A stretch of DNA of 64,000 nt from Hypericum androsaemum (taxonomy: Eukaryota; Streptophyta; Magnoliopsida; Malpighiales; Hypericaceae). The position numbers and the translations under genes were made by a program. Location: NCBI GenBank assembly GCA_963995505.1, contig OZ023192.1:11453001-11517000 (forward strand), given 5' to 3'. Below the pieces are notes generated by a model that worked only from the letters and a program-made list of their open reading frames with translations, ran no database searches and was not told the DNA's origin. Below are positions 11,246 to 23,042 of the stretch, piece by piece; position 1 is the first letter of the stretch; every line of letters starts with the position of its first letter.

Positions 11246-13065
11246 GATATCACTTCTAAGTGCAGACGATCAATTTATGGCACTCAATGTTCGTGATCTA
11301 TCATGTAATCAGCTATGAATCTGCAAGATCACAAAATAACTAAATTGACTTGCTATCTTTTGTACTAATGCTGTCCAATTTCAGAATTTGCAAAACTCTG
11401 ATGAAAATTGATAAAGGAAAACTTCTGAATGGCCTCTATATTATTGATCATCTACCTAAACAACTAACTACCGATAGAGAGCCGGTTGAGCTGTGGCATT
11501 TCAGACTAGGTCACCCTAGCTTTAGCACTATGCAAAATTTGTTTCCACAAATGAAGAAACTTGAGCTTAATTTTGAAAGTTTCCTTTATGCTAAGAATAA
11601 AAGATTATCTTTTGAATTATCTAAAAGTTGCTATGGTTCTGTTTTTGAACTTGTCCATTCTGTTGTAGGGACTCATCCTATGTGTTCTTACAATGAATAC
11701 AAATTTTTTTTTTTTCAATCAGACATCACTATAGTATGGCAACCTAGACCTACTTGCTAAACACAAGAATGAGGTTTTTTCAGTCTTCGAAGAATTTTAT
11801 TCACTAATCTAAAATCATTTTAACTCAAAGATAAAAATCTTGCGAACTGATAATGGATAAAAGTACAAATGAGAGTTTGTAAACTATATAAAAGATGCTG
11901 GGATTATTCACAAAACCTCCTGTGTTTATACACCATATTAGAACATGCTTACAGAGAGGAAAAACATACATTTGTAAGATGTTTCACGCACAATTATGTT
12001 TAAGATGACTGTTAAAAAGACGTTATGGAGTGATGCCATACTTACTGTTTGCCATTTAATAAATAGACTCCCATGCAAGTCCTTGAAGATTAAGTCTCCC
12101 ATAGAAGTTCTTATGAACAAAACACGTGATTTATCATATCTAATAACTTTTGGATGCTGCTGTTATTTTCATATACCATCTGAGAAGCGAGATAAGTTGG
12201 ATAAGAGAGCTGAAAAGTGCATATTTGTTGGCTACTCTAATACTCAAAAGGGCTACAAATGTCATTGCTCTTCAAAAACGATGTGTATTGTAATCTGAGA
12301 TGTTCACTTCATTGAACATCAATCCTACTGACATTAAGGATCTTGGTAAGTTGAAGTACTTCATTGGATTTGAAATTGCTTATTCTTTAGAAGGTACTTT
12401 CCTTAACCAAAGGAAGTACGTATTTGACCTCTTAAAAGATACAAAGAAGCTTGGTTCAAAGCCATTTAGAACCCCATTGGTTCAACATGACATCGCGTAT
12501 CATGTATGTTTTGTAAGTCAGGTTATGCATTCGGAACCATTCATCTTAAACTTCTTGACAAAATCTTACAGTATCTAAAGGGTTTTCCAAGTAAAGGCAA
12601 TCTTAGGAAACAGAACAACTACTTAAACATTGTTGCTTTTGCCGATTTAGATAGGGCCGGCCGTGTTAATAGCAGAAGATCAACTTCAACGTACTGCATA
12701 CTGGTTGGCAACAACCCTATAATCTGGAGATCAAAGAAATAAAATGTCGTGTCACGATCAAGCATAGGAGCAGAGTGCATGTCTATGGCTTCTGTTGCAA
12801 CTGATCTGGCTGGGTGAGAAAATTGATGCCTAAGCTATAGTTCAAGGCTGTGTCCCAGTGACACTCTATTGCGACAACAAGATGACTATCTACATTGTCA
12901 ACAACCTCGTGTTTCATGAATGCACGAAGTACATCATGACTGACTGCCATTTCATTACACAGAGTGAAGAATAGCTCGCAAAACATTTTTATGAAGGTTA
13001 TAGGTGCTAATCTATTCGAGATACACTTATCTAAGTTGGGTGTATGTAATTTGTACTTCCCAACG
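11246..13065 (+). mobile_element. Internally deleted Ty1/copia polyprotein fragment
   Basis: Degenerate copia pol pieces in order. First is a GAG-pre-integrase segment (11395-11640, ELWHFRLGHPSFSTMQNL, a zinc-binding His-His pair). Next is the integrase C-terminal part (11996-12290, LWSDAILTVCHLINRLP, then FIPSEKRDKLDKRAEKCIFVGY-like). A late reverse-transcriptase segment follows (12320-12480, DLGKLKYFIGFEIA, NQRKYVFDLLKD). Last is RNase H (12560-12960, WRSKK, then SRSSIGAE and CDNKM-like pieces). The YVDD catalytic block of the reverse transcriptase and most of the integrase core are missing. Many stops and frameshifts. No LTRs were defined. It belongs to a different copia lineage from the two elements at 43.9-49.5 kb and 58-64 kb. 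Confidence 0.7.
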
Positions 13066-14062
13066 GTGGGGGTTGAAGATGATGATTCCTCTCTCTCCCT
13101 GGCACGTGGGCGCATGGAATGAGCAGATGAAGATTTTGGAACGGCACTTCCAAGTCAACAAACAATAATCATGCCGTGGAAAGTTGATGACTTTTATATT
13201 TGGATTTTTTGCATCTTTTATCAATTGTTAGGATTTTCTTAGTTGTAAAATTTTTACAATAATAGTTATACTTTCCATGTATTTAAATTTAACGTCTATC
13301 AATTTTAACTACGTGTCATTAGTCCGGCTAGAATTTTCTTAGTTAACTTTGATATTTTGAAATTTTTTTTTAGTATTGACCATTTTCTTCTTTCTCTGTT
13401 CCCCTCTTTTGTTTCTCTATCATTTCCTTCCTCTCTCTCTCCTCCCTCTCAAGCCATCTGCTGGCCACCGCCCCTGCCCTGCCCAAGGTTGGTGATTTTT
13501 CCATCAGTATCTCCCCTTTCCCGCTGCTGAGCAAAACCTATCTCTCATTTTCATCCTCGAAGCTTGATTTTCTTCATCTTTTTCTCAATAGGTCTAACAG
13601 CTTGAAGCTCGTAGTCGTTAAAATCTCAGTGACGTTCATATTGCCCTTCTCGAATCTCGAGGCTCGTAGTCATACAGATCTCTGCCTTTGGCCGAGCAAA
13701 CTCGTAGGCTTCTAGAGAGAAGCCTTGTCGTCCCCTTGCCGCCACACAAGGGCTTCGTCAACTCGCAGCGCCCTCACTGTGTCGTGCCTTTGTGTTCGTC
13801 GTCCACTCGCCAACCTCCACCCTTGTTGTTTCCAAAACAGCGACAACTTCAGATTGGCTTCGCTGGGTTTCCAAAACCATTGCCCGTGTTTTTTCTTCTT
13901 TTTGGAATGTTTGTTTAGTTTTTAGAAATCTAATAGACTATTCCCAAATGTATCATCGTTTGGCGATGCTCGTACCATCATTTTACGATGGTTGAGCTAT
14001 CTATCATTCTGCACAAGTGGCACCATGGTACCATCGTTTATCTTAGTTGGTACCATTTTTTA
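13066..14062. other. CT-rich, GC-elevated stretch, no gene assigned
   Basis: The section 13380-13910 is pyrimidine- and GC-rich like a plant 5' leader or captured exon. The overlapping frames at 13688-13995 are not recognisable proteins. A (CT)n run lies at 13431-13442. From 13945 the motif ACCATCGTTT and variants (GGTACCATC, ACCATCATTTTACGATGG) recur, and they resume after the LTR insertion at 14405-14490. Confidence 0.35.
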
Positions 14063-14402
14063 TGTTAGGACGGGAGAAAAATAAACATGGATATTTAGAA
14101 CCTCTATAATAATTAGTAACGAGAGATAGAAAAAATGCGAAAATACGATATATGTGTTTCGGACAAAAAATTTACATCTACAGGGCCGGATCAATTATCA
14201 CTGAAAGATACATAGATATATAAGTAATAGGAGTATAAATATCTACCAATACTATCATGTCATTAAGCAAAACTAAAAAACTCCTAACTCACATCCTCTT
14301 ATTTAAAGGAAACAAACTCAATATGACAAACCCAACGTATTATACAATAAGAATAGAGTTTTACACGAATTAGAATTTGGGATAAATTTTAATAGTTTAA
14401 CA
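14063..14402 (-). repeat. Solo copia LTR, antisense
   Basis: 340 bp from TGTTAGGAC to AGTTTAACA (TG...CA). It contains the antisense core of copia LTRs: 'tgtgtttcggac' followed by 'tttacatctacagggccgg' and 'ttatcactgaaagata'. Both flanks share the ACCATC-type repeat sequence, as expected if the LTR interrupted one unit. No exact 5-bp target duplication is visible. Confidence 0.5.
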
Positions 14403-14534
14403 AAAATGGTACCATCTATTTTTACGGGTCGTTCCATTTTCACGGCACGGAGTACAATCGTTTATCGTAGAAGATACCATCATTCTAGAAACCACTCAGT
14501 AGCATTATGGTTTTCAAAGGGCACAACAAACCAC

Positions 14535-14738
14535 AGACGTAAACGAATTGACAAAATTTTATATTTTAATTTGTGTCAGATGTAATTAAAGTTAAAATTT
14601 ACTTATTCAAAAAATAAAACACATCCTTTTCACGTCATCAAAGACTTCTTGAACGGGGAAGAAATTTAACATCGCATATTATTCATCAATCTTCGGAGAC
14701 ACATTCGACCAAAAACTGAAAGCGAATCAGCTCGAGTG
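14535..14738 (+). repeat. Direct repeat copy A, beside copia LTR
   Basis: About 200 bp, from AAACGAATTGACAAAATTTT to the GAGTG that precedes the LTR at 14739. A second copy occupies 16545-16737, directly before the second LTR at 16738. Either the LTRs are longer than their TG...CA limits suggest, or flank plus LTR was duplicated (see findings). Confidence 0.75.
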
Positions 14739-15121
14739 TGTTGAGAAGTGGCGAGAAACTGATGCATCTGTAGGTTGGCTTCAGCTAGGCCATTGGCTAC
14801 AGCCAATTGGTTGGCAAAAGCCAAGGGTTGGAGGCAGCCAGACCCTTTGCGCCAGTCAAGTCCATCCGTGAAGGAATTTTCTGTTTTGTCGAATTCTTAT
14901 TTTGGACTCCTAGATTGACCTACATAGGTTTTATTGTGTGCAAGGGTTTGGCTATTATATAAAGACATATTACCCTAGTTTATGTATGGCCTTGTGGCTC
15001 GGATCTCATCAATAAAAATTTTCCTTCTCTGTGTAGATGCAGGCATTAGGCCGAACCATGTAAATAATTATATTCATGTTCTTTGTGCGTTATTATTCTT
15101 TTGTGGCAATTTTCTAACAAC

Positions 15122-15133
15122 TGGTATCAGAGC
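15122..15133 (+). other. Primer-binding site, initiator tRNA-Met type
   Basis: TGGTATCAGAGC, two bases after the LTR end, is complementary to the 3' end of plant initiator tRNA-Met, the usual primer of plant copia elements. It is not a tRNA gene. Confidence 0.85.
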
Positions 15134-15144
15134 TTGGGTTCAAG

Positions 15145-15954
15145 ATGGCGGGTCTTGATGCAAAAATTGGCTTGGTGAAGTTTGATGAATGTTCAAATTT
15201 TGGGTTATGGCAAAGGTGTGTCAAAAATCTGCTGGTCCAACAAGGAATGGTCAACACACTCTCGAGCAAGAAGTCTGAGAAGATGGAGGAGGATGAGTTG
15301 GAAGAGCTGGAGACCAAAGCGGTAGCGATGATTTGCTTGTTCTTGGCAGATGAAGAGGAGCCACCAGCTAGGTTGTGGAAGAGGATCAACGTCGAAGTCA
15401 AAGAAGTTCAATAGAAGTTACTTCAAGTGCGGTGAAAGAAACATGAAAGGGACTATCCAGGACAAAGTGGGAATCAAGACGAGGAGGAGGGATCGACATC
15501 CACAAGTATGGCCATATGTTTGGATGACTCGGATGGTGATTGACTTTCTGTCTCATCAAGTCTAATGCATCCTGATAATCTCTTTTTGTTAGGGACCTTG
15601 GATTATAACAGTGATAGTTATAAAGGTAGGGTAATGAAGGTGGAGAAGGATGCGATGGTAGGGATAAAATAAAGGGTGAAAGATAATACCTACAGGTTAA
15701 TGGGGCACACAGTTGTAGGTGGAGTCACCTCAATAAGTTCTGATGGAAGCGGGAAAATTTTTGGCATATGTGGTTAGATCGTATGAAAGAGCGAGATCTC
15801 AACATGAATAGTTTAAGTACAACCACAAGGGTTCTTGGAATGGGAATTCGCAGAGAAAAGGTTAGCAAAGTCCTGCTATGGTTGTCGAAAGGCACGTATA
15901 AAGCAAAGGTGTTAGGTAGGTTTGCATTAGGAATGCAAAGCTCTTGGTAACACC
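15145..15954 (+). pseudogene. Broken chimeric Gag-like ORF of the non-autonomous copia
   Basis: Starts MAGLDAKIGLVKFD and runs 89 codons (15145-15414) as a Gag N-terminal domain with NFGLWQRCVKNLLVQQGM and FLADEEE. A stop replaces the Trp that follows VKEVQ in the intact relative. Further pieces in the same order as the 30468-31577 ORF follow: LFLLGTLDYNSDSYKGR near 15588-15640, then WLSKGTYKAKVLGRF-like near 15885. It has several stops and is non-functional. Confidence 0.7.
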
Positions 15955-16544
15955 ACGGACGAAATAGATATCTTACTCAAGGTCGAATAGTAGAATTTGT
16001 GATATGTGAATAGTTCTACTTGGTAGATCAAAGATTGTCCATTGTATGCTATGGCTTGTAGCATCAGTTCAAGGCAAAAATTAAAAAGTTTCAACAGAAA
16101 AGCAGTTCAAGGTTGTGGAGCATGGGGAAGACCTGGAAAATAAAAGAGTGTCTATTAGTCACAAGGTAGTTTCAGCAGGTGAACTTGCATGTTTGGGTTT
16201 AATGGAAGGTTAGAGGAAATAAACCAAGCAATTTTGGGAGTTGCTCGAATTTGGGAGATATCTCCACGTGATTGAAGAAAGGTGAAGAAAGGTGAAGATG
16301 GCCTTATTGATACGGTTGATGACGAAAGGATCTATGGTTCAAGGTTGAGCCGGTAGAGTCGGTTTAGTTTCGTAGGACTCTGTATTTCTTCAAACGACAA
16401 TTTCTCGTCAAGGTAGAATTTATTGAAGTTTGGGTAGAGCTTCATGGTTATTCCATAGGATGATTTCTCGCCAAGATGATTTCTCACGAAAGCAAATGAA
16501 ATTGGCGCGTACCTATAGTCTAGGCACTTAATAACGAGCACAAA

Positions 16545-16737
16545 ACCTAAACGAATTGACAAAATTTTCAATTTTAATTCGTGCGAGGTGTAATTAAAGT
16601 TAAAATTTACTTATTAAAAACATAAAACACATCCTTTTCAAGTGATGAAAGACTTCTTAAATGAGAAACATCACATATTATTTATCAATCTTCGGAGACA
16701 CATTCGACAAAAAGCTAAAAGTGAATCAGCTTTAGTG
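16545..16737 (+). repeat. Direct repeat copy B
   Basis: Second copy of the block at 14535-14738, with moderate divergence. It ends TTTAGTG just before the second LTR, where copy A ends CGAGTG. Confidence 0.75.
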
Positions 16738-17121
16738 TGTTGGGAAGTAGCGAGAAGTTGATAATGTGTAAGTTGGCTTTATCCAGACCATTGGCTACAA
16801 CCAATTGGTTGGCAGAAATCAAGGGCTAGCGGCAACCAGACCCTTGGCGCCAGCCAGGTCCAACTACGGAGAAATTTTCTGTTTGCTGGACTCTTATTTT
16901 GGACTCCTAGATTGACCTAGATAGGATTCGTGGTGTGAAAGGGTTTGTTTATAACATAAAGACATGTTACCCTAGTTTATGTATGCCTTTGTGGTTCGAA
17001 TTTCATCAATAATAGTTCTCCTTATTTACGTGGACGTAGGCATCAGGCCGAACTATGTAAACTCTTGTGTTCGTGTTCTTTTTACATTGATGTTCTCTTG
17101 TGGTGATTTCCTAACAGAGTG

Positions 17122-18420
17122 AAACGGAATACAACATCTACATTACAGTAACACCCCGCGATCTAACCTACTTTCTCCATAGACCAACACGGAACTTTTT
17201 CAGTGTGTTTTGTCCTTACTCATATGCATTCCAGAAACTTTTCAGGAAGTTACCCATCCTAAAATTGCACAAGCCTAGCCCAACGAGTTTTCTTAAGATG
17301 TGTGACCGAAAAAAATGTACACCTTGTTAGTATGAATAGTCCAAACAAAATTCTTTTCAGAATATATCATTTACGGGTATCATGCTTGACTTAACCATAC
17401 CCGGTCTTCTCAACTCCATGTTTATTTTCAGTTAACAAATTCTCAACATACTCCGAATATCATGAAAGGAATTATTCCAGAACAATACCAACAACTTGAA
17501 TTGGGCAGCGTCGGGTTTCTGCATGCATATCAATGTAAGATTCGCATAGTAACATATGATCCTCACATTGGCTAGCAGCCCAAAGTAGAGACTTGGAACA
17601 TTCTCCTGGATCTTCCCTTCTTCAAGCATCCGCAACAGCTGTCTCTCTCTCTCTCTCTCACTCCTTTTCTTTGTTTGCTTTCTGCTTTTGAACTTTCTGC
17701 CTTTAAATATACGAACCATATTCCTATTCCGAAAAGCAGAATTTGATTGTGTGAAATGGGCTTTGAGTCACATGGAGTATCCTGCATACTGGCTCCCTTG
17801 ACATTCGGCTTCAAATCAAAAACCATGATTTCACAAGACGTCTCTTATTGGAATTAAATTACAATTCCACTTTTTTTTCAAACAGGCCGTAACAGTTCAT
17901 TGACCTGTTGATTATAAATTATTTTAAAAACCTTAAATAATTTTTTTTTAATTCGAAAAAAGGCAAACTTTAATTGGTAAAATGGCATAATACATCTTCC
18001 ACTCCAGCTTGAGGATGCCGTAGAATTTCAACATAGTCTGGGAGAGTTAAAAAAGGTAATTTCGAGAATTTTATTTGTCATGCCAGCGCAAAAAAGAAGA
18101 GAGGAAAGTAACATGTCGCGGGCGAACATCGTCATCGACACGAACAACTAAAAATTTGTCAATTTGATAAAACCGCATAGTACTTCGTAAATAATCGTCA
18201 AACCACGTGAACTTTTTCCTAAAACTAAACATTTTTTGGTCCCCATAGCATCTTTCTTACGTGGGTGGATAATGTCATCATGTGGACACTCAAGTCACCT
18301 TCCTATGCGCCGCGGAATAGCTACACCACACAAGATCTCAGAAGATGAGAAACTACCAAATGGAACGTATGGAATAAAGCTACATGAGCCCAAAGGACAA
18401 GAATTGTTGTCCGTAGGTGG
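17122..18420. other. Intergenic upstream of the first MIR399 locus
   Basis: AT-rich, no gene. A (CT)n microsatellite lies at 17640-17660. The minus-strand frames over it (17432-17826) are low-complexity artefacts. The plus frame 18236-18472 overlaps the MIR399 promoter and is not treated as coding. Confidence 0.4.
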
Positions 18421-18423
18421 AAT

Positions 18424-18460
18424 TGTACCATTGGATATGCTTCCATTATTTGGTATAAAT
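18424..18460 (+). promoter_or_regulatory. MIR399 promoter: P1BS module and TATA box
   Basis: GGATATGC at 18433-18440 fits the P1BS consensus GNATATNC bound by PHR1-type factors under phosphate starvation. It is preceded by ATTGTACC and followed by TTCC. TATAAAT lies at 18454-18460, predicting a start near 18487, about 36 bases before the hairpin. The same ATTGTACC + GGATATGC pairing recurs upstream of the other MIR399 loci. Confidence 0.65.
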
Positions 18461-18522
18461 TATAGGACCTGAATTTCACTTCACAAACAACTCCAGCCTC
18501 TTTATACAACCACAAATGTAGT

Positions 18523-18663
18523 CCTAGTGCAGCTGAATTATCGGGCAAACTCCCTATTGGCAGGCAACAAAGTACTTGAGCGCAGCCAGTTTAGTATTCT
18601 TGCTGGGTTGTTTGTCTCTGCCAAAGGAGATTTGCCCGGCAATTCTTCTGCATTGCCTTAGTT
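18523..18663 (+). ncRNA. MIR399: microRNA399 precursor, copy 1
   Basis: The hairpin's 3' arm contains TGCCAAAGGAGATTTGCC followed by CGG (18619-18639, 21 nt), which as I recall it is the Arabidopsis miR399f sequence. The 5' arm (18543-18563, GGGCAAACTCCCTATTGGCA) pairs with it, with small bulges. The stem continues outward: GCAGCTGAATTATCGGGC pairs with GCCCGGCAATTCTTCTGC. The loop is about 55 nt. miR399 directs cleavage of PHO2 (UBC24) mRNA and so raises phosphate uptake and root-to-shoot transport. The P1BS and TATA upstream fit transcription on this strand. Mature-strand identity is strong; expression is not shown by sequence. Confidence 0.85.
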
Positions 18664-19884
18664 TTCAGCGAAAAGTCTGCCATGCACTACGTTGATCGAG
18701 TCTGGATGAATATTCTTTGGCTCTCAGGTTCTATCAGTTACGAATTGTTTCAGGAAATTGGAAGAGATTTTAATCATTCAAAATCACGCCTCTGGTTGCA
18801 CAAGAGGATAAATTTACAAGGTGAACACCGAAATTCGATTATGCTTGGACGAAGGATATATCTAGGAATTCAAAACTAAGAGAAAATAGTATGCCCAATT
18901 GTTGAAGAACTTGATCAGTCTATTGCTGCTGGTTGAAGTGCAGCTATGCTGCAGATTAGAAGATGATCACACGCGTGTCTTTTTTAAGTGGTAAATTTTA
19001 TTCCAGATGTAGAACACGCCATAGATACAATGTACACACAGAAGCGGACAGTTGCACAATTGAAGCGGTGAAGCGAGTAAAATTCTCAAACTAATTCCAC
19101 AGGCGGATGTCAAGAGAGAAACAACGAAAACATAAAACACTCCCTCGAGGTACAAGGTTATATATTTACAACCGCATGCCTCGTAATCTGCATGTTGTTG
19201 ATATCCAAGTAATCTGCATTTGCTTGGTCCGTTCCTGGTTATGTAATTAGCTGTTCTAATTAGTTGTCAAGGGTTCTAAGGGGAGTGGCTGTTGCTCCAA
19301 CGGCATAAGCTGTGATATGAATTGAGGGATGTACACGTTCAATCTTTTGTAATACTGATGTAGCCTATTTATATCCTAGTTATGAAAGTTTGATTCATAT
19401 CTTACCTTTGACTCTAGAAATTTTCCACTATGAGAGATCCATACCTTTATAATCAGTGTCTACAAGATCAGCAGGACCCAACTTTGAAGGTGTTAGTTTT
19501 TGATAATTTTTAAACATAAAATTATATAATTTGAGTTTTACATAAAACATTCAAAAATAAAAAGAAATATCAAAATTTTTTATTTAAGTTAAATGGTAAA
19601 ATATTCTTCTAGTTCTAAGTACTTCACGAATTAACAAAAAAAGAAAAAACAAGCTTCTAGTTTGTCATCATTTAAGACATCTTAAAGATGTCTTATGAGC
19701 TAGTTTTGTAACAACAAAATAATACCTGAAAGTTACTCATGAAGTATTTGGTATATCAATAAAGAAAAATATTATATGCATCTCAAATTTTAGAGTCAAT
19801 AAAGATATTATGGATAAAAGGATCTAACTATGGTCTAATTATAGTAAGGTTATTTATCTTTTTTCATATTTCATGATAATTCAA
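18664..19884. other. Intergenic after MIR399 copy 1
   Basis: No gene or element ends recognised. The frame 18682-18879 begins within the probable primary transcript and is not recognisable as a protein. Confidence 0.35.
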
Positions 19885-21110
19885 ATCAACTAGGGACTCT
19901 CGAGGAGCAAAGGCATCAAGGTCTAGCACGAGCCATCCACCTAGCGGATGCCAGCCCCAAAGTTTTCACGTGGAGGCTACACCCAGGAGGATAGCAGTTT
20001 CATGCAAAAAGCTCTCGGTTCCCTCGGCAATTAATTTCTGGTATCTGCCACTCGCCTAGTGGACGTCAGACCTCACGCATTTTGCAGTTTTTCCTGTTTT
20101 GTAACAATTAAAATCCTAGTTAGTTTTTACTTCTTCTTTTAGGCAGCCTGTTTTGCCCTAGGGTTTTGCACTTCTAGCCTATTACTAATTAGTATATAAA
20201 TCCTCTTAACCTTTAGGTTTAGACCACTTCAACTTTGAGAAAAATTGTCCTATTTTTAGTTCTCAATAGAGTGCACGTGGTCGTTAAGCGTGGAGGTAAA
20301 GACCAGAAAGGCTTGCTCCAACGTTTAAGTTTTCTCTTTCTCTATCTTTTATACTTTTCTACATCATGTTCTTCATTGTTAAATCTTGTTTGAGTGACAT
20401 GCGTAGTAAGTAGTTTTCTTATTGAATGTGATGCCCTATTATATGGTCAACTGTTTATGTTTTGTTATGGATTGATTATGTGTCGCAATAGTTGTTAATC
20501 GATGTTCATAATACTTAAATCTAGACTGGCCACTAAATTATGATCTTAGTTAACAATAAGAGACCGAAACATATTCTTAGATATTAGTGAGAGATCATGA
20601 TACCGAGGGATGATCTTTTAGGAATGAGCTTCATAATTGGGATTATACATGATTTTAGGTTTAGTTAATATGCGAAAGTGTCAATTAGTTCCTTCGATCT
20701 TTGCTCTTAGTTTTATCACCTAATAAGCAAAAGAGATAGATAGATGTGTTAAATAACTCCGGATACTTATTAGTGTTTAATAAGATCCATAATCATATAA
20801 TCGATAGTTATTCCATATGGACATCACACTCATATTTTATCATTGATAACAGCCTTTGCTTTACATCTTTGCTTTGTTTGCCTTAGATTACTTGTGATAA
20901 CAACAAATTTGAGTTGTAAACAAACAATAGCTTAGATTTTTGTGAATCGAATCCTTGGTTTAAGAACGTGACTTCAACCATAATACCATTTGGTTGGTCG
21001 ATTATTTTTTTTCAAATAATCATTTATCAAATTGGTACTGTCGATATGGACTCAGATTTTGGACATAAAAATCGAGAGCAATTGGCTGGATTATAACAAC
21101 CTTTTTGTTT
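19885..21110 (+). repeat. Ty3/gypsy LTR with adjoining primer-binding site, 5' truncated
   Basis: Shares a series of blocks in the same order with the solo LTR at 58423-59827: GCCAGCC-rich 5' part, 'aggcttgctc', then a 'gagtgacatgcgtagtaagtag' type block (20392; 'agcgagtag' in the other). Further shared blocks are 'gcgatgccctaattat' type, 'agaccgaaa...ttcttag' and 'cttcataattgggatta'. At the right end 'ttggtactgtcgatatgg' (from about 21033) looks like a decayed TTGGCGCCGTCGCCGGGG, the tRNA-Asp type primer-binding site of plant Tat/Athila elements. Only LTR and the start of the internal region remain. The left boundary is approximate. Confidence 0.55.
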
Positions 21111-22548
21111 TCTATTTTTAACAACTCCCTGATTTTGTATGCTTCTTTTCCGGTACTTCTAATGCATGCCAAGAATTCAGAATGAAGGCCTCGGTATTGA
21201 CATAGATACTGTGCTCGCGGTCGATATCAGAGTACTTGTTTTGGTGATTTGGCGAGACAAAAGGAGGAATCGAAATAATTCAAAGGCACAACATCAAAAA
21301 CCTTGTATTTGTGAGGGAATTTAACACCCAATTTTATAAATATGTAATTAATAATATTAACTTACACAAAGAATTCCCGTTAAATTTCATTTCCATTCAT
21401 TCTACTTTCGTAATAACACTATAAAAAAATTTCAGAAACCAGGAGATCCTATCCCAGGTTGACACGTTCTCAATGTTCGGGAATCCCACCAAAAAATACG
21501 GCTGCTTCGAGTTTCTAGTCATTTATATTCCGGATAAACGAATTACATTAAAATCTAATGATTTGGCTTTTCACATCCATGGAGGACAAGGTTCATAAGC
21601 TCATACCTGCAATTGAACAAAGCTACGGAAGGAAGAAGATGCCTTGGTATCTCTCTCTCTTTTCTACCAATTGGTCTCTCTCGATAAAAAGAAATACAAA
21701 AAAGCTAAAGGGCAGAAACAATTTAGATTCCTTGTACGGGTCACCATAAAATTGTGACTTAGTAGAACATTAGGTATAACAAGTTTAACCTTGGAATGAT
21801 TGACAAATTCGTAGAATAATTGACGGAGATACAGAGTTCAATCTTAGATATGTGTAAACATTTACCTATAAATTTTTTTTTGGTTGAATGACCGTTGTAA
21901 AATTATCCAAGATTCTCCTATTCTTGTGTTCTCACGTATATGGAACAAGAACTGGGTCGTGGAATAGTCAATGATGGCTATAGAATATATGAAATCGAGT
22001 GCATGGAAATGTTAAAGCTCAACCACTTTATACCATCTTTTAGACAGAAATTTTTTGATAAGTTGAAACACATTATTACTCTTGAGATAATTAATTATAC
22101 ATGAAGTTACAAATAGAAAAATTGGTTAACAAAAGTTAATCAGTAATGGAACTTGCAAAATAATCTTTTCTCGAAAGGTGACTTACAAAATAACCTAAGG
22201 ATTCGAAATATAAAATGAGATTGTGTTGACACTAATTTGATATGGAATTGGACGAATACAACCACTTTTTTTTGGTGAAATTTAAATTGTTTTCATAAAT
22301 TTGGATCTTAGACGGTCTTGGGATTCGATCCTCCCATCTCATGTTTAAGGACTGACACCGTATCCATCAGACTATACATGAGTTGGTGAAGAATACAACC
22401 ACTTTAAGCGTGATGGATGATGGAATGTAGGAGAACCGTACAATTAGCCTTTGAGCACATTAATTTGTTTGGAATGGATAATATTGCATTATTTAAACGG
22501 ATTGATTGTGTAAGCTCTTAATTTTAATTCGTTTAGGACTGTCAGTAA
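21111..22548. other. Intergenic, no gene assigned
   Basis: An open frame at 21558-21749 (63 codons, containing MEDKVHKLIPAIEQSYGRKK) is followed at 21646 by a GT that could be a splice donor, but I find no matching second exon and no known family. Otherwise AT-rich. Confidence 0.3.
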
Positions 22549-22692
22549 GTCTCTGGTTAAACTCCTCGAATTCGATACGCATTTGTTTGTGAAAAAAAAT
22601 GTACGTGATCTTGTGTGTCTTCAAAATTGGGGCCGAATTGGTTCCGGAAGAAGTCCACCAGACCCACTTAGAGAAAGGAAAATATTAAATGA
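22549..22692 (+). repeat. 144-bp direct repeat, outer copy
   Basis: From GTCTCTGGTTAAACTCCTCG to about TATTAAATGAC. A second copy lies at 23043-23186, starting exactly at the left insertion point of the LINE. The copies differ at roughly 15 positions by eye. Confidence 0.8.
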
Positions 22693-23028
22693 CAAATTTG
22701 TAATATTAAAATTTATATAAAAGTCAGTTTGTATTTAAATCATGGTGCGGTGGGAACAAGGTATACTATGTGATGGATATTGGCACACCGCGATGAACAC
22801 TGTTATACCTCATCCTGTGCCATTTGGTCGAACATTTTGATGACCATGCAACACGATCAATTGATGCACTATCGTGCTGTAAGATGGTGCTAACAACTCT
22901 ATAATTATGAGCATCCAATTCCGTGATCTTTTTAATCACTCCCAACATAATTGCATGTTCCCCTTGCCCTAGAACTCCAATGAAGCAAAACTAAAAAAAA
23001 AAGTGGTGAACCACCTTTGAGAAACTCC

Positions 23029-23042
23029 AAATACAAGATTAG
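23029..23042 (+). repeat. LINE target-site duplication, left
   Basis: AAATACAAGATTAG, repeated exactly at 27150-27163 after the LINE's A-rich tail. Confidence 0.8.

Larger units (their letters stand above)
14739..17116 (+). mobile_element. Non-autonomous Ty1/copia element
   Basis: 5' LTR 14739-15119 and second LTR 16738-17116 both run TGTTG...CTAACA. Target-site duplications GAGTG lie at 14734-14738 and 17117-17121. A primer-binding site TGGTATCAGAGC (15122-15133) immediately follows the first LTR. The internal region encodes a broken copy of the same chimeric Gag-like protein as 30468-31577 and no polymerase or integrase. LTRs are about 380 bp, longer than the 272 bp of its relatives because of a GGTTGGC-rich insert near their 5' ends. 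The repeat at 16545-16737 inside the element equals its left flank, so part of the structure arose by duplication. Confidence 0.75.

Noticed and set aside
15122..15133. TGGTATCAGAGC taken as part of a tRNA gene
   Set aside because: Only the 12-base primer site adjoining an LTR is present; no cloverleaf follows. No tRNA or rRNA gene was seen in the window.
17432..17826. Arg/Glu-rich minus-strand frames around 17640
   Set aside because: Produced by the (CT)n microsatellite read as (GA)n codons.
18236..18472. Open frame of 78 codons with GGIVPLDMLPLFGINYRT near its end, resembling a frame near 27390 (NGIVPPDMLPL)
   Set aside because: The resemblance falls on the P1BS/TATA promoter module of MIR399 copies 1 and 2. 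It is shared regulatory DNA read as protein.
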